Shown here: positions 1 through 9,692 of the stretch, piece after piece
How positions within the stretch are numbered: position 1 is the first letter of the stretch
How the letters are laid out: each line of letters begins with the position of its first letter
Assembly (NCBI RefSeq): GCF_014931275.1
Contig: NZ_CP063110.1
Span: 1,967,501-2,018,144, forward strand
Length of the DNA stretch: 50,644 nt
Direction: 5' to 3'
Source of the DNA: Haemophilus parainfluenzae
Lineage (GTDB): Bacteria > Pseudomonadota > Gammaproteobacteria > Enterobacterales > Pasteurellaceae
Translations under genes and position numbers: made by a program
The notes under the pieces: model-generated
Databases searched by the model: none
Told to the model about the DNA's origin: nothing
Seen by the model: the letters and a program-made list of their open reading frames with translations, nothing else

Positions 1-138
1 TCAATACTGCTGACATAAAATGTCACTACTTAAAAAAGTATTATGAATTTCTAGTTAGCACCTATTAAGACTTCAAAATTAAAAAATATTTTTAAAACAA
101 GTCAATCAACAAGTGCCCACACAGATTGTCTGATATAT

Positions 139-150
139 TGTTAAAGAGCA
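139..150 (-). promoter_or_regulatory. rrn boxA antitermination site
   Basis: On the minus strand this reads TGCTCTTTAACA, the conserved boxA of rRNA leaders, which in RNA form recruits NusB-NusE (S10) so that RNA polymerase resists Rho during rRNA transcription. It lies a few bases after the boxB-like hairpin and ahead of the pre-16S sequence, which is the expected order. Confidence 0.85.
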
Positions 151-156
151 AAAAAT

Positions 157-200
157 AACGACGCACCGGTTTTTCTTAAGATTCACAACAGCGCGTCGTT
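157..200 (-). promoter_or_regulatory. boxB-like hairpin in the rrn leader
   Basis: The 8-bp arms aacgacgc (157-164) and gcgtcgtt (193-200) are perfect inverted repeats enclosing a 28-base loop. The hairpin begins a few bases after the predicted transcription start and precedes boxA, as boxB does in rrn leaders. The assignment rests on position and pairing, since boxB sequence is poorly conserved. Confidence 0.65.
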
Positions 201-211
201 GTGTGGGGCGT

Positions 212-275
212 ATTATAGGCATTTCAGACGCCTTTGCAAGATCTTTTTGTAAAAAAATGTAAATTTTTTTGCTAT
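212..275 (-). promoter_or_regulatory. rrn P1-type promoter with UP-like element
   Basis: On the minus strand the -35 TTGCAA (234-239) is separated by 16 bp from a perfect -10 TATAAT (212-217). A GC-rich discriminator ACGCCCCAC follows, the hallmark of stringently controlled rRNA promoters. Upstream (about 240-275) are A and T tracts resembling an UP element that binds the alpha subunit C-terminal domains. The 16-bp spacer and GC-rich discriminator are the expected features for ppGpp and initiating-NTP control. I see no clear second (P2) promoter. Confidence 0.85.
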
Positions 276-309
276 TTGCTTACAAACGCACCAACGTGAC
301 GAGAAAAAA

Positions 310-1101
310 TCATTTTAAAACGGTAATTCCATCAAATCCCCAGAGAGCCAACGCTTGTTCTAATTGGTGTTTATTCTCTACGTCTTGCGTACAAAAAACC
401 TGATTTTTCACCTCTAATTTTGACCGCACTTCTAATTTATCAAGTAAGAACTGCAACCGCTTGGCAATAGCGAATCCTGGATCCATAAAATTCTTCGCTT
501 GAGGTAAGCAAATTTGAATTTCATCTTTAATTAAAGGGAAATGGGTACAGCCTAAACAAATCGTATCTAAATTCTCTATTGAGGCCCAGGGACTTAATTC
601 ATTTTTCAATGAAATCAAATCAACCGATTTCCCTTGGATTTTATGCTCTGCGATTTCAACCAATTTAGTTGAGCCTAACCGTTCAACCACACAATGGGAG
701 GCAAACTGATGGATAAGCTCATTAACATAAGGGCGTTTAACCGTCCCCTTTGTCGCCAATAGTCCAATATGTTTCGTTTGTGATATTTCTGCCGCCGGCT
801 TAATGGCAGGTACGGTGCCCACAATAGGAATAGAAAATTGTTCACGTAAAGGCGGTAACACCACCGTACTCGCGGTATTACAAGCAATCACAATGGCATC
901 AAGTGGATAATTCCGATTAATTTTTTTACAAATACCCAATGTTCGCTGAATAATTGTTTCTTCTGATTTTTCTGAATAAGGAAAGCCAGCATTGTCAAAG
1001 CAATACAAATAATGGTTATCTGGCATCAGCTTTTTCGCTTCGCGATAAACGCTTAAGCCCCCCATTCCAGAATCAAAGAAAAGTACCGTTGATTTATTCA
1101 T
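310..1101 (-). CDS. murI: Glutamate racemase
   Basis: Converts L-glutamate to the D-glutamate used in peptidoglycan stem peptides; cytosolic and cofactor independent. The 263-residue protein has the family's normal length. The N-terminal FDSGMGG motif (Asp10, Ser11) and the two catalytic cysteines are visible: Cys74 in ACNTAS and Cys185 in GCTHF. It is the last gene of the gmk-rpoZ-spoT-recG-murI block and stops about 70 bases before the -35 of the rrn promoter. An uptake signal lies inside the gene (423-431) and another between it and recG. I see no terminator between murI and the rrn promoter, so some read-through into the rrn leader is possible. Confidence 0.95.
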   Translation of the reverse strand: MNKSTVLFFDSGMGGLSVYREAKKLMPDNHYLYCFDNAGFPYSEKSEETIIQRTLGICKKINRNYPLDAIVIACNTASTVVLPPLREQFSIPIVGTVPAIKPAAEISQTKHIGLLATKGTVKRPYVNELIHQFASHCVVERLGSTKLVEIAEHKIQGKSVDLISLKNELSPWASIENLDTICLGCTHFPLIKDEIQICLPQAKNFMDPGFAIAKRLQFLLDKLEVRSKLEVKNQVFCTQDVENKHQLEQALALWGFDGITVLK

Positions 1102-1131
1102 TTATAAAACTCTTTCCAAAATAACCGCACT

Positions 1132-3213
1132 TTAGGCATTCGAATAAATTTCTCGATTATTTAGCCAACGGCGGATTAAACTTTCTGCCACATCCGGATA
1201 TTTTACAATTAATGCCTTAGCATAATATTGAACTGTTGGGATCATTTTACGATCGCGCATTAAATTCGCCACTTTAAATTCGGCAATTCCCGTCTGTTTG
1301 GTGCCTAACACCTCACCTGGACCGCGAATTTCTAAATCTTTTTCCGAAATCACAAAGCCATCTTGGCTATCACGCAATACCTGTAAACGTTTTTGCGACA
1401 CTTTGCCCAACGGCGGTTTATACATTAAGACACAAAAAGACGCCGTACTGCCACGCCCTACTCGTCCACGTAACTGATGGAGTTGTGATAAGCCCAAACG
1501 CTCTGCATTTTCAATGATCATAAGACTGGCATTCGGCACATCCACGCCCACTTCAATCACGGTTGTAGCCACAAGCAAATCAAGTTCTGCATTTTTAAAG
1601 GCAGCCATAATATCTTGTTTTTCTTGCAGTTTCATTCGTCCATGTACAAGACCAATTTTAAGCATCGGCAAGGCTTTTGTTAAATCTTCCCAAATTGCCT
1701 CGGCTGCTTGCGTTTCTAATACTTCAGATTCATCAATTAAAGTACAGACCCAATAAGCCTGACGTTTTTCATTAATACAGGCGTTTTTGACTCGAGCAAC
1801 GATTTCATCACGACGCTCTTCTGAAATAACCACTGTCGTAATCGGCGTTCTGCCTGGTGGCAATTCGTCAATAATCGACGTATCAAGATCAGCATAAACC
1901 GTCATCGCTAATGTTCTTGGGATTGGTGTTGCAGTCATAATCAGTTGATGGGGATAAAATCCTGCTTTTTCACCTTTTTCTCGCAACATTAACCGTTGAT
2001 GCACCCCAAAACGATGTTGTTCATCAATAATCACCAAGGCTAAATCAGCAAATTCCACTTCTTCTTGGAATAAAGCATGTGTGCCCACCACCATTTGCAC
2101 AGCACCCGATTTAATCTTTTCCAATTCGGTTTGGCGAGCTTTCCCTTTCACCTTACCCGCTAACCAGCCTACTTCAATACCAAAAGGTTCTAACCAACGG
2201 CGGAAATTATTGGCATGCTGTTCCGCTAAAATTTCCGTTGGTGCCATTAAAGCCACTTGTTTGCCATTATCAATCGCTAATAAGGCGGCTAATGCTGCTA
2301 CCAATGTTTTTCCTGAACCTACGTCGCCCTGAACAAGTCGCATCATTGGATAATCTTTCGCTAAATCCTGTTCAATATCCACCACGACTCTATTTTGGGC
2401 ATTCGTTGGTTGAAAAGGCAAAGATGCAAGAAAACGTTGCTTCAAATCGGTTTGATAATGCAATGGCAACGCTAAAAACTGCTGCGTACCCAACCGCACT
2501 TTTTGCATCGCAAGATTATGTGCAAGAAGCTCTTCAAAGATAAGTCTTTGCTGTGCGGGATGTTGCCCTTTCTCCAAAACATCTAATGAGATATCTGGCG
2601 GTGGACGATGCAAAAATCGAATAGCATCCTTTAGGCTAAAAGGATGTGGATTAAATTCATTAGGTAAAATTTCCGTTAATTGGATTTTGCCGAGTAAAGC
2701 CAATGCTTGATCGGTTAGCTTACGTAATGAATTTTGTTTTAAACCTTCCGTTGTGGAATAGATAGGCGTGAGCGTTTCCTCTAAAACCAATGGCGCATTA
2801 TCTCGTATGATTTGATATTCAGGATGATGAATTTCCGCCATAAAGCGTCCACGTTTAATTTCACCAAACGCTTTGACGCGCGTACCAATCTGAAAACTGT
2901 TTTTCATCCCCGCATTAAAATTGAAAAAACGGAGCATAATCTTGCTCGTTCCATCAGAAAGACTGACGGTTAAAATAGGACGGCGCCCAAACGCGACTTC
3001 ACAGGTTTGGACAACGCCTTCAATGGTGGCATATTGTTCAGGACGAAGATCGGCAATGGGTGTAATTCTCGTGCGATCTTCATAACGGATAGGTAAATGA
3101 AAAAGCAAGTCTTGGAGATTATGAATTCCAAGACGGCTTAATTTATCGGAGATTGCCGCGCCAACACCAGATAAAGTGGTTAGAGGAACGGCATCGAGAA
3201 GTTGCGTACTCAT
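1132..3213 (-). CDS. recG: ATP-dependent DNA helicase RecG
   Basis: Branched-DNA translocase that regresses stalled forks and processes Holliday junctions and R-loops. The 693 residues comprise an N-terminal wedge/OB region (about 1-150), a helicase core with Walker A GDVGSGKT (296-303) and the DEQH box (397-400), and a C-terminal helicase domain with the QLRGRVGRG motif near residue 585. Its ATG overlaps the spoT stop by one base (TAATG), so the two are translationally coupled. In E. coli trmH sits between spoT and recG; it is absent here. Length and motifs indicate an intact gene. Confidence 0.96.
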   Translation of the reverse strand: MSTQLLDAVPLTTLSGVGAAISDKLSRLGIHNLQDLLFHLPIRYEDRTRITPIADLRPEQYATIEGVVQTCEVAFGRRPILTVSLSDGTSKIMLRFFNFNAGMKNSFQIGTRVKAFGEIKRGRFMAEIHHPEYQIIRDNAPLVLEETLTPIYSTTEGLKQNSLRKLTDQALALLGKIQLTEILPNEFNPHPFSLKDAIRFLHRPPPDISLDVLEKGQHPAQQRLIFEELLAHNLAMQKVRLGTQQFLALPLHYQTDLKQRFLASLPFQPTNAQNRVVVDIEQDLAKDYPMMRLVQGDVGSGKTLVAALAALLAIDNGKQVALMAPTEILAEQHANNFRRWLEPFGIEVGWLAGKVKGKARQTELEKIKSGAVQMVVGTHALFQEEVEFADLALVIIDEQHRFGVHQRLMLREKGEKAGFYPHQLIMTATPIPRTLAMTVYADLDTSIIDELPPGRTPITTVVISEERRDEIVARVKNACINEKRQAYWVCTLIDESEVLETQAAEAIWEDLTKALPMLKIGLVHGRMKLQEKQDIMAAFKNAELDLLVATTVIEVGVDVPNASLMIIENAERLGLSQLHQLRGRVGRGSTASFCVLMYKPPLGKVSQKRLQVLRDSQDGFVISEKDLEIRGPGEVLGTKQTGIAEFKVANLMRDRKMIPTVQYYAKALIVKYPDVAESLIRRWLNNREIYSNA

Positions 3214-5333
3214 TATGCTTCATTAATATTGCGCTTCAAACGAATCACACTGGTAATTTGTTTGATTTTTCGCATAATGTTTTCTAAATGATAGATATCT
3301 CTCGCGCCAACTTGGATAATGACTAATAGCAGATTATTCTCTAATTCTTCCGTCCAAATACTTTGAATATTACTTTCACAAGTCGCGACCGCTGTCATGA
3401 GACTACCTAATACATTTTGTTCATTAAGCATTTCAATGTGTAATTCGGCATCAAAATTAACCGCACTTTCAGCCTCTTCCCATTTTGCCACGGTGAAATC
3501 TTTGGCATTGCTTGACGTTAAATTAGAACAAGCTTGATGATGTACAACCACACCTTTCTTCGCAGTACTTAATGCCACGATCGGATCACCCGGAATTGGA
3601 TGACAACATTGAGCGAAAGACGCTTTCATTTCGCCATCTCGGCTTAACATTAGCGTACTTTGTGTGTTTTCAGACACACCATCCACATCAATTTCAATAG
3701 CTTCATCCATTAATTGATGCGCAATGACACTCGACATTTGATTACCTACGCCGATTTCCTCAAAAAGCTCATTGAGGCTTGAGAGATTCAATTCATTCAG
3801 TACTGCTTGGATTTTCTCTTCAGAAACTTCAGAGAGATAATGAGGTTTCAGAGCCATTTCTAGCTGTTTTTTACCAGTTTGAACGGCATCATCTGCACGC
3901 AATAATTTTAAGAAATGACGAATACGGGTTCTTGCGCGAGCCGTCACCACAAAGTTTAGCCAACTAACACTTGGATGAGCATTTTCACTGGTCACAATCT
4001 CAACGGTTTGACCAGATTCTAAGGCTTGTGATAACGGATAAGGTTTATGCTCTACTACTGCCGCAACACAATGATTTCCCACATCAGAATGCACTGCATA
4101 AGCAAAATCGACAGCTGTTGCGCCCATTGGTAATTCAACGATACGACCTTTCGGCGTAAAGACATAGATTTCTTTCGGGAAAAACTCAGATTTTACGTTC
4201 TCAATAAACTCAAAGGAGTTACCCACGTTTTGTTGAATATCCACTAAGCTTTGCAACCAACGTTGTGCGCGTACTTGAGCTGTGGTGCTATCGTTTTTAC
4301 CACCTTCTTTATACACCCAATGGGCGGTAACGCCCATTTCAGCAACCTGTTCCATTTCTTCAGTCTGAAGATGAACTTCTACGGGTACACCGTGAGGGCC
4401 TATCATCGAGGTTTGTAGTGCTTGGTAGCCATTTGCACGTGGCACGGCAATATAATCTTTCACTTTACCTGGGCGGGGCTTATACAAACTATGCATTTGC
4501 CCCAACCCGCGATAGCAATCATCAACCGAATTCACAATAACGCGGAAAGCATAAATATCCATAATGGAATGGAATTTCTGATCTTTCATGCGCATTTTTT
4601 GATAGATTTTATAGAGATGTTTTTCACGTCCCCAAATACGACTTGGAATACCTGCATCCTCAAGACGTTGTGAAATATCATTAGAAATACGTTGGATTAA
4701 TTCTTGACGAGAACCGCGCGCCTGTTCGACAAATTTCTTAAGTACTTCATAACGGCGAGGATGCATTGCTTCAAAAGATAAATCTTCTAATTCATTCTTG
4801 ATATGCTCGATGCCTAAACGGTGGGCTAATGGACAGTAAATCTCTAGGGTTTCTTTTGCGATACGACGACGTTTATCTGGACGCAATGATCCCAACGTTC
4901 GCATGTTATGGGTACGGTCAGCCAGTTTGATTAAGACGACCCGAATATCTCGAGTCATCGCTAAAATCATTTTGCGAAAGTTTTCAACCTGTGCTTCTTG
5001 GCGGGTACGGAATTTCAATTTATCTAGTTTCGATACGCCGTCAACAATTTCGGCTACGCTAGCGCCAAATTCATCTTTTAATTGGGATTCGGTATAAGGA
5101 GTATCTTCGATAACATCATGCAATAATGCAGCCATGATTGCTTCATGGTCTAAATGCATTTCCGCAATAATTGAAGCTACTGCAACAGGGTGAGTAATGT
5201 AAGGTTCGCCGCTTGAGCGAAATTGTCCTTCGTGAGCATCTCGCGCAATGACGAATGCACGTTTGATTAATTCAATTTTATCGGCGGGCAAATACCCCTG
5301 AATAATTCGATCTAAATCTGCAAACAATTCCAA
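3213..5333 (-). CDS. spoT: Bifunctional (p)ppGpp synthetase/hydrolase SpoT
   Basis: Makes and degrades the stringent-response alarmone. The order is an N-terminal HD hydrolase domain with His72-Asp73 in LLHDVIEDT, a synthetase domain (about 230-350) with FHSIMDIYAFRV, a TGS domain (near 385-445, from EIYVFTPKGRIVELP) and a C-terminal ACT-like domain. The intact HD motif argues for SpoT rather than RelA. The start is TTG at 5333: the protein then begins exactly where E. coli SpoT does (MELFADLDRIIQGYLP), and no ATG is nearby. The gene lies 74 bases after rpoZ in the conserved rpoZ-spoT order. Confidence 0.95.
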   Translation of the reverse strand: MELFADLDRIIQGYLPADKIELIKRAFVIARDAHEGQFRSSGEPYITHPVAVASIIAEMHLDHEAIMAALLHDVIEDTPYTESQLKDEFGASVAEIVDGVSKLDKLKFRTRQEAQVENFRKMILAMTRDIRVVLIKLADRTHNMRTLGSLRPDKRRRIAKETLEIYCPLAHRLGIEHIKNELEDLSFEAMHPRRYEVLKKFVEQARGSRQELIQRISNDISQRLEDAGIPSRIWGREKHLYKIYQKMRMKDQKFHSIMDIYAFRVIVNSVDDCYRGLGQMHSLYKPRPGKVKDYIAVPRANGYQALQTSMIGPHGVPVEVHLQTEEMEQVAEMGVTAHWVYKEGGKNDSTTAQVRAQRWLQSLVDIQQNVGNSFEFIENVKSEFFPKEIYVFTPKGRIVELPMGATAVDFAYAVHSDVGNHCVAAVVEHKPYPLSQALESGQTVEIVTSENAHPSVSWLNFVVTARARTRIRHFLKLLRADDAVQTGKKQLEMALKPHYLSEVSEEKIQAVLNELNLSSLNELFEEIGVGNQMSSVIAHQLMDEAIEIDVDGVSENTQSTLMLSRDGEMKASFAQCCHPIPGDPIVALSTAKKGVVVHHQACSNLTSSNAKDFTVAKWEEAESAVNFDAELHIEMLNEQNVLGSLMTAVATCESNIQSIWTEELENNLLLVIIQVGARDIYHLENIMRKIKQITSVIRLKRNINEA

Positions 5334-5407
5334 AGGACACCTGACTTTTTGTAGAGAGAAAGACTAGGCGATCAAAATACTTTAATTTTGACCGCACTTT
5401 AATGAGA

Positions 5408-5674
5408 TTATTCTGCGATTAACGCTACTGCCACTTCTTCGTTACGTTGAGAAGCTGCCGCATCTAAATACTCTTTTGCATCCATGATTTCTTGGTTGAT
5501 TAACCCTTTTTCGATTTCACGTAATGCGATTACAGTTGGTTTATCGTTATCTTCCGGCACTAACGGTTCACTTTGATGTAACTCTAATTGTCTCGCACGA
5601 CGAGCGGCGGTTAAAATTAAATCAAAACGGTTACCAATTTTTTCTACTGCATCTTGCACAGTCACTCGAGCCAT
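5408..5674 (-). CDS. rpoZ: RNA polymerase omega subunit
   Basis: Small subunit that helps fold and assemble beta' into RNA polymerase and forms part of a ppGpp site on the enzyme. The 88-residue protein begins [19 protein letters not shown], the signature start of omega, and contains the conserved RAARQL-like stretch (here RRARQLEL). It sits between gmk and spoT as in E. coli; the 60-base gap to gmk has no terminator, so the genes are likely co-transcribed. An uptake signal follows the stop codon (5392-5400). Confidence 0.95.
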   Translation of the reverse strand: MARVTVQDAVEKIGNRFDLILTAARRARQLELHQSEPLVPEDNDKPTVIALREIEKGLINQEIMDAKEYLDAAASQRNEEVAVALIAE

Positions 5675-5734
5675 GTTTTACTCCGATGTTAAAAATAATG
5701 TCTATAAAGGGAAAATATTGTACTCAATTCAAGG

Positions 5735-6361
5735 TTATTTTGCTAGTAGCTGATGAATTAAGTCTGCATTTTCTGTTTGTTGATAAGCTTTAGTCAAGCG
5801 TTCTGCCTGCAAAATGCTTTGTAAATCTGCCAATGCCTGTTCAAAATTATCATTCACAATAACGTAATCATATTCATCATAATGCGAAATTTCGCTGATT
5901 GCTTTTGACATTCGCTCAGCAATAACCTCTTTGCTATCCTGTCCGCGCCCAACCAAGCGACGCTCTAATTCTGGCAATGACGGTGGCAAAATGAAAATAC
6001 TTTTTACAGACGGTACTTTTTGACGAATTTGCTGCGCACCTTGCCAGTCAATATCTAAAAACACATCAATGCCTTTTGCTAAGTTTTCTTCAATCGCTGG
6101 CAATGAAGTGCCGTAATAATTACCGCCAAACACTTTTGCATATTCTAAGAAGTGGCCTTTTTCAATTAAGGTTTCAAATTCTTCTACTGAAACAAAATAA
6201 TAATGCACACCATGACTTTCACCTGGTCGAGGTGAACGCGTTGTGTGTGAAATAGATACCATTTTTTTCGTGCCTTGATTTTTTTCTAATAACGCGGAAA
6301 TTAATGATGACTTGCCCGCCCCACTCGGTGCAGAAAGAATATATAAATTACCTTGAGACAT
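5735..6361 (-). CDS. gmk: Guanylate kinase
   Basis: Phosphorylates GMP to GDP with ATP, an essential step in GTP and dGTP supply. The 208-residue protein carries the P-loop APSGAGKSS (11-19), the GMP-binding [11 protein letters not shown] segment near residue 40 and [13 protein letters not shown] near 100. It is the first gene of the gmk-rpoZ-spoT-recG-murI block and is divergent from gapA. A TATAAT hexamer (minus strand, 6392-6397) lies about 30 bases before its ATG. Confidence 0.96.
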   Translation of the reverse strand: MSQGNLYILSAPSGAGKSSLISALLEKNQGTKKMVSISHTTRSPRPGESHGVHYYFVSVEEFETLIEKGHFLEYAKVFGGNYYGTSLPAIEENLAKGIDVFLDIDWQGAQQIRQKVPSVKSIFILPPSLPELERRLVGRGQDSKEVIAERMSKAISEISHYDEYDYVIVNDNFEQALADLQSILQAERLTKAYQQTENADLIHQLLAK

Positions 6362-6391
6362 AATTGAAACCTCTTATTGTTGTTTGTTTTT

Positions 6392-6397
6392 ATTATA
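6392..6397 (-). promoter_or_regulatory. Possible -10 element for gmk
   Basis: A perfect TATAAT reads toward gmk from the gmk-gapA intergenic region. No good -35 is found at 16-18 bp; TTGACC, which overlaps an uptake signal, lies 21 bp upstream, too far for a standard promoter. It is a candidate only. Confidence 0.35.
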
Positions 6398-6453
6398 CAA
6401 AAAGAAAATGAAAAGTGCGGTCAAATTTTCATTTGTTTTACCAAATTGTTAAA

Positions 6454-6518
6454 AAGTGATCGAGATCACAAAAAAGTGGTATATACCCTTTTTTTTATCA
6501 AAATGCCCATGCTATAAT
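6454..6518 (+). promoter_or_regulatory. gapA promoter with CRP-type site
   Basis: A perfect palindrome GTGATC-GA-GATCAC (6456-6469) differs from the CRP consensus TGTGA-N6-TCACA at one position. A TATAAT -10 lies at 6513-6518 with a poor -35 (a T-run). If transcription starts near 6525, the palindrome is centred about 62 bases upstream, the class I CRP position, where an activator would compensate for the weak -35. The binding protein is inferred from sequence only. Confidence 0.7.
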
Positions 6519-6553
6519 CCATGAGAACTCGTTAGAGCAACGATTTTGTTTAA

Positions 6554-7600
<1,047 letters not shown>

Positions 7601-7619
7601 TCAAAATACCTAAAAAATT

Positions 7620-7645
7620 AACCGCTCTTTTAGAGCGGTTTTTTT
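7620..7645 (+). terminator. Intrinsic terminator after gapA
   Basis: Perfect stem aaccgctct (7620-7628) with agagcggtt (7632-7640), a 3-base loop and a following T-run. It contains an altered uptake-signal core (CCGCTCT), not the canonical one. Confidence 0.9.
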
Positions 7646-7826
7646 ATTTCCAATCCATTTCACTTAATCAATATTTTTAAATTCTTTATTTCTCATCCGG
7701 AGATAAAAATAGAAAAATAAATATGTCTATTATTTATTCTATATTCACAAAATAATAACATTTCACTAGATTTTAAATTTATTTCGTTTATATTAGCGTA
7801 CAGTTGTTCGCTCAAATAAGGCTTAT

Positions 7827-9644
7827 ATGAATTTAGAACGTCATTTCGTCAATCGAATTCGCCAACAGGCAAAAACTCGTCAAAATGCAACCGCACTTCG
7901 CCATAAAATTAATGGCTTGTGGAAAGATATTTCGTGGAACTCATTCCAACAACAGCTTGATCAGCTTTCATTAGCTTTTCTTGCTTGCAATATTCAAGTA
8001 CAAGATAAAATTGCGATTTTTGCACACAATATGTCACGTTGGACAATCGCTGATATTGCAGCGCTTCAAGTCCGAGCTATCACTGTTCCAATTTATGCAA
8101 CCAATACGGCACAGCAAGCTGAATTTATTTTAAATCATGCCGATGTCAAAATTCTGTTTGTTGGTGATCAAGAACAATATGACCAAGCGTTAGAAATTGC
8201 ACATCAGTGTCCACAATTACAAAAAATTGTGGCCATGAAAGAACAAATTCAACTGACAGAAACTACCCTTTCCTGCCATTGGGACGATTTAATTCAATTA
8301 GGTAAAGCCGAATTTCAGACTGAATTTGAAACTCGCTTAGCAAATAAAACGATGGATGATTTATTCACGATCATCTACACCTCAGGCACAACAGGTGAAC
8401 CGAAAGGCGTAATGCTCGATTACAATAACTTAGCGCATCAACTTGAAGCCCATGATATTGCATTAGATGTTAATCAAGATGAGGTTTCACTTTCTTTTTT
8501 ACCATTTAGTCACATTTTTGAGCGTGCTTGGGTTGCCTATGTGTTACATCGCGGAGCAATCCTTTGTTATCTCGAAGACACCAATCAAGTACGTGAAGCA
8601 TTAACGGAAGTGCGTCCAACTTTTATGTGTGCAGTACCGCGTTTCTATGAAAAAATTTATTCTGCTGTGCTTGATAAAGTACAAAAAGCGCCTTTTATTC
8701 GTCAAATGATTTTCCATTGGGCAATTGCAGTGGGGCAAAAACGTTTTGATCTTCTGTCTCAAAATAAAAAAGCCCCGTTTTTCTTACAAAAACGCTATGC
8801 ACTGGCCGATAAACTAGTACTTTCTAAATTACGATCATTGTTAGGCGGACGCATTAAAATGATGCCTTGCGGTGGCGCAAAATTAGAGCCAAGCATTGGC
8901 CTTTTCTTCCATAGCATTGGGATTAATATCAAACTCGGTTATGGTATGACAGAAACCACAGCTACCGTCTCTTGCTGGGATGACTATCATTTTAATCCGA
9001 ATTCTATTGGTAAATTGATGCCAAATGCCGAAGTTAAAATTGGTGAAAATAATGAGATTCTGGTGCGTGGTGGCATGGTAATGAAAGGCTACTATAAAAA
9101 GCCAGAAGAAACGGCCCAAGCCTTTACGGAAGATGGCTTTCTGAAAACGGGAGATGCTGGTGAGTTTGATGCTGAAGGTAATTTATTTATTACCGACCGT
9201 ATTAAAGAATTGATGAAAACCTCTAACGGCAAATATATTGCGCCACAATATATCGAAGGTAAAATCGGCAAAGATAAATTTATCGAACAAATTGCGATTA
9301 TTGCTGATGCAAAAAAATATGTTTCAGCGTTGATCGTGCCTTGTTTTGATAGCGTAGAAGAATATGCGAAAAAACTAAATATTAAGTATCAAGATCGCAT
9401 GGAATTGCTCAAACACTCTGACATTATCAAAATGTTTGAACAACGTATCGAAAGTCTTCAAAAAGAACTGGCACACTTCGAGCAAGTGAAGAAATTTACG
9501 CTACTCTCTCAGGCATTTAGCGTCAAACTTGGTGAAATCACGCCTACGCTCAAATTACGCCGAAAAGTAATTATGGAACGTTATCATCATATCATTGATT
9601 CGATGTATTCCAACAATAAAGAGAACAAGGAAAATAAAGAATAA
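7827..9644 (+). CDS. Long-chain acyl-CoA synthetase (AMP-forming)
   Basis: Member of the AMP-binding (ANL) family in the long-chain fatty acid--CoA ligase group: activates a carboxylic acid as an acyl-adenylate and transfers it to coenzyme A. The 605-residue protein carries the P-loop-like motif [11 protein letters not shown] (184-194), the adenine-pocket segment GYGMTETTA near 373 and the hinge-containing [20 protein letters not shown] near 460-480. This C-terminal lysine-rich motif is typical of the COG1022-type (plant/eukaryote-like) synthetases rather than classical FadD, so I leave the symbol blank. It stands alone, with its own RBS (AAGG) and a terminator shared with selD. Membrane phospholipid acyl recycling is a plausible role, as an inference. 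Confidence 0.9.
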   Translation: MNLERHFVNRIRQQAKTRQNATALRHKINGLWKDISWNSFQQQLDQLSLAFLACNIQVQDKIAIFAHNMSRWTIADIAALQVRAITVPIYATNTAQQAEFILNHADVKILFVGDQEQYDQALEIAHQCPQLQKIVAMKEQIQLTETTLSCHWDDLIQLGKAEFQTEFETRLANKTMDDLFTIIYTSGTTGEPKGVMLDYNNLAHQLEAHDIALDVNQDEVSLSFLPFSHIFERAWVAYVLHRGAILCYLEDTNQVREALTEVRPTFMCAVPRFYEKIYSAVLDKVQKAPFIRQMIFHWAIAVGQKRFDLLSQNKKAPFFLQKRYALADKLVLSKLRSLLGGRIKMMPCGGAKLEPSIGLFFHSIGINIKLGYGMTETTATVSCWDDYHFNPNSIGKLMPNAEVKIGENNEILVRGGMVMKGYYKKPEETAQAFTEDGFLKTGDAGEFDAEGNLFITDRIKELMKTSNGKYIAPQYIEGKIGKDKFIEQIAIIADAKKYVSALIVPCFDSVEEYAKKLNIKYQDRMELLKHSDIIKMFEQRIESLQKELAHFEQVKKFTLLSQAFSVKLGEITPTLKLRRKVIMERYHHIIDSMYSNNKENKENKE

Positions 9645-9675
9645 AAAAAGTGCGGTGAATTTCACCGCACTTTTT
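9645..9675. terminator. Bidirectional terminator made from inverted uptake signals
   Basis: aaaaagtgcggtgaa (9645-9659) pairs perfectly with ttcaccgcacttttt (9661-9675). The arms are two complete uptake signals in opposite orientation, with A and T flanks that serve both strands. It lies between the convergent acyl-CoA synthetase and selD genes. Confidence 0.92.
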
Positions 9676-9692
9676 ATTTTGATGAAAAGGAT

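Larger units (their letters stand above)
1..205 (-). ncRNA. 5' leader of a ribosomal RNA operon (16S lies outside, to the left)
   Basis: Read on the minus strand, this stretch follows an rrn-type promoter and contains a boxB-like hairpin, a boxA antitermination sequence and, after it, the phrase CTGTGTGGGCACTTGTTG, which is typical of enterobacterial and Haemophilus pre-16S leaders. Two nested inverted repeats near the left edge (aatact at 3-8 with agtatt at 37-42, and tgacat/atgtca at 11-25) would fold just before the 16S 5' end, where RNase III processing stems normally sit. The 16S gene itself is not in the window; its position immediately left of base 1 is an inference from the leader. 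murI directly upstream of an rrn operon is also the E. coli arrangement (murI-rrnB). Confidence 0.85.
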
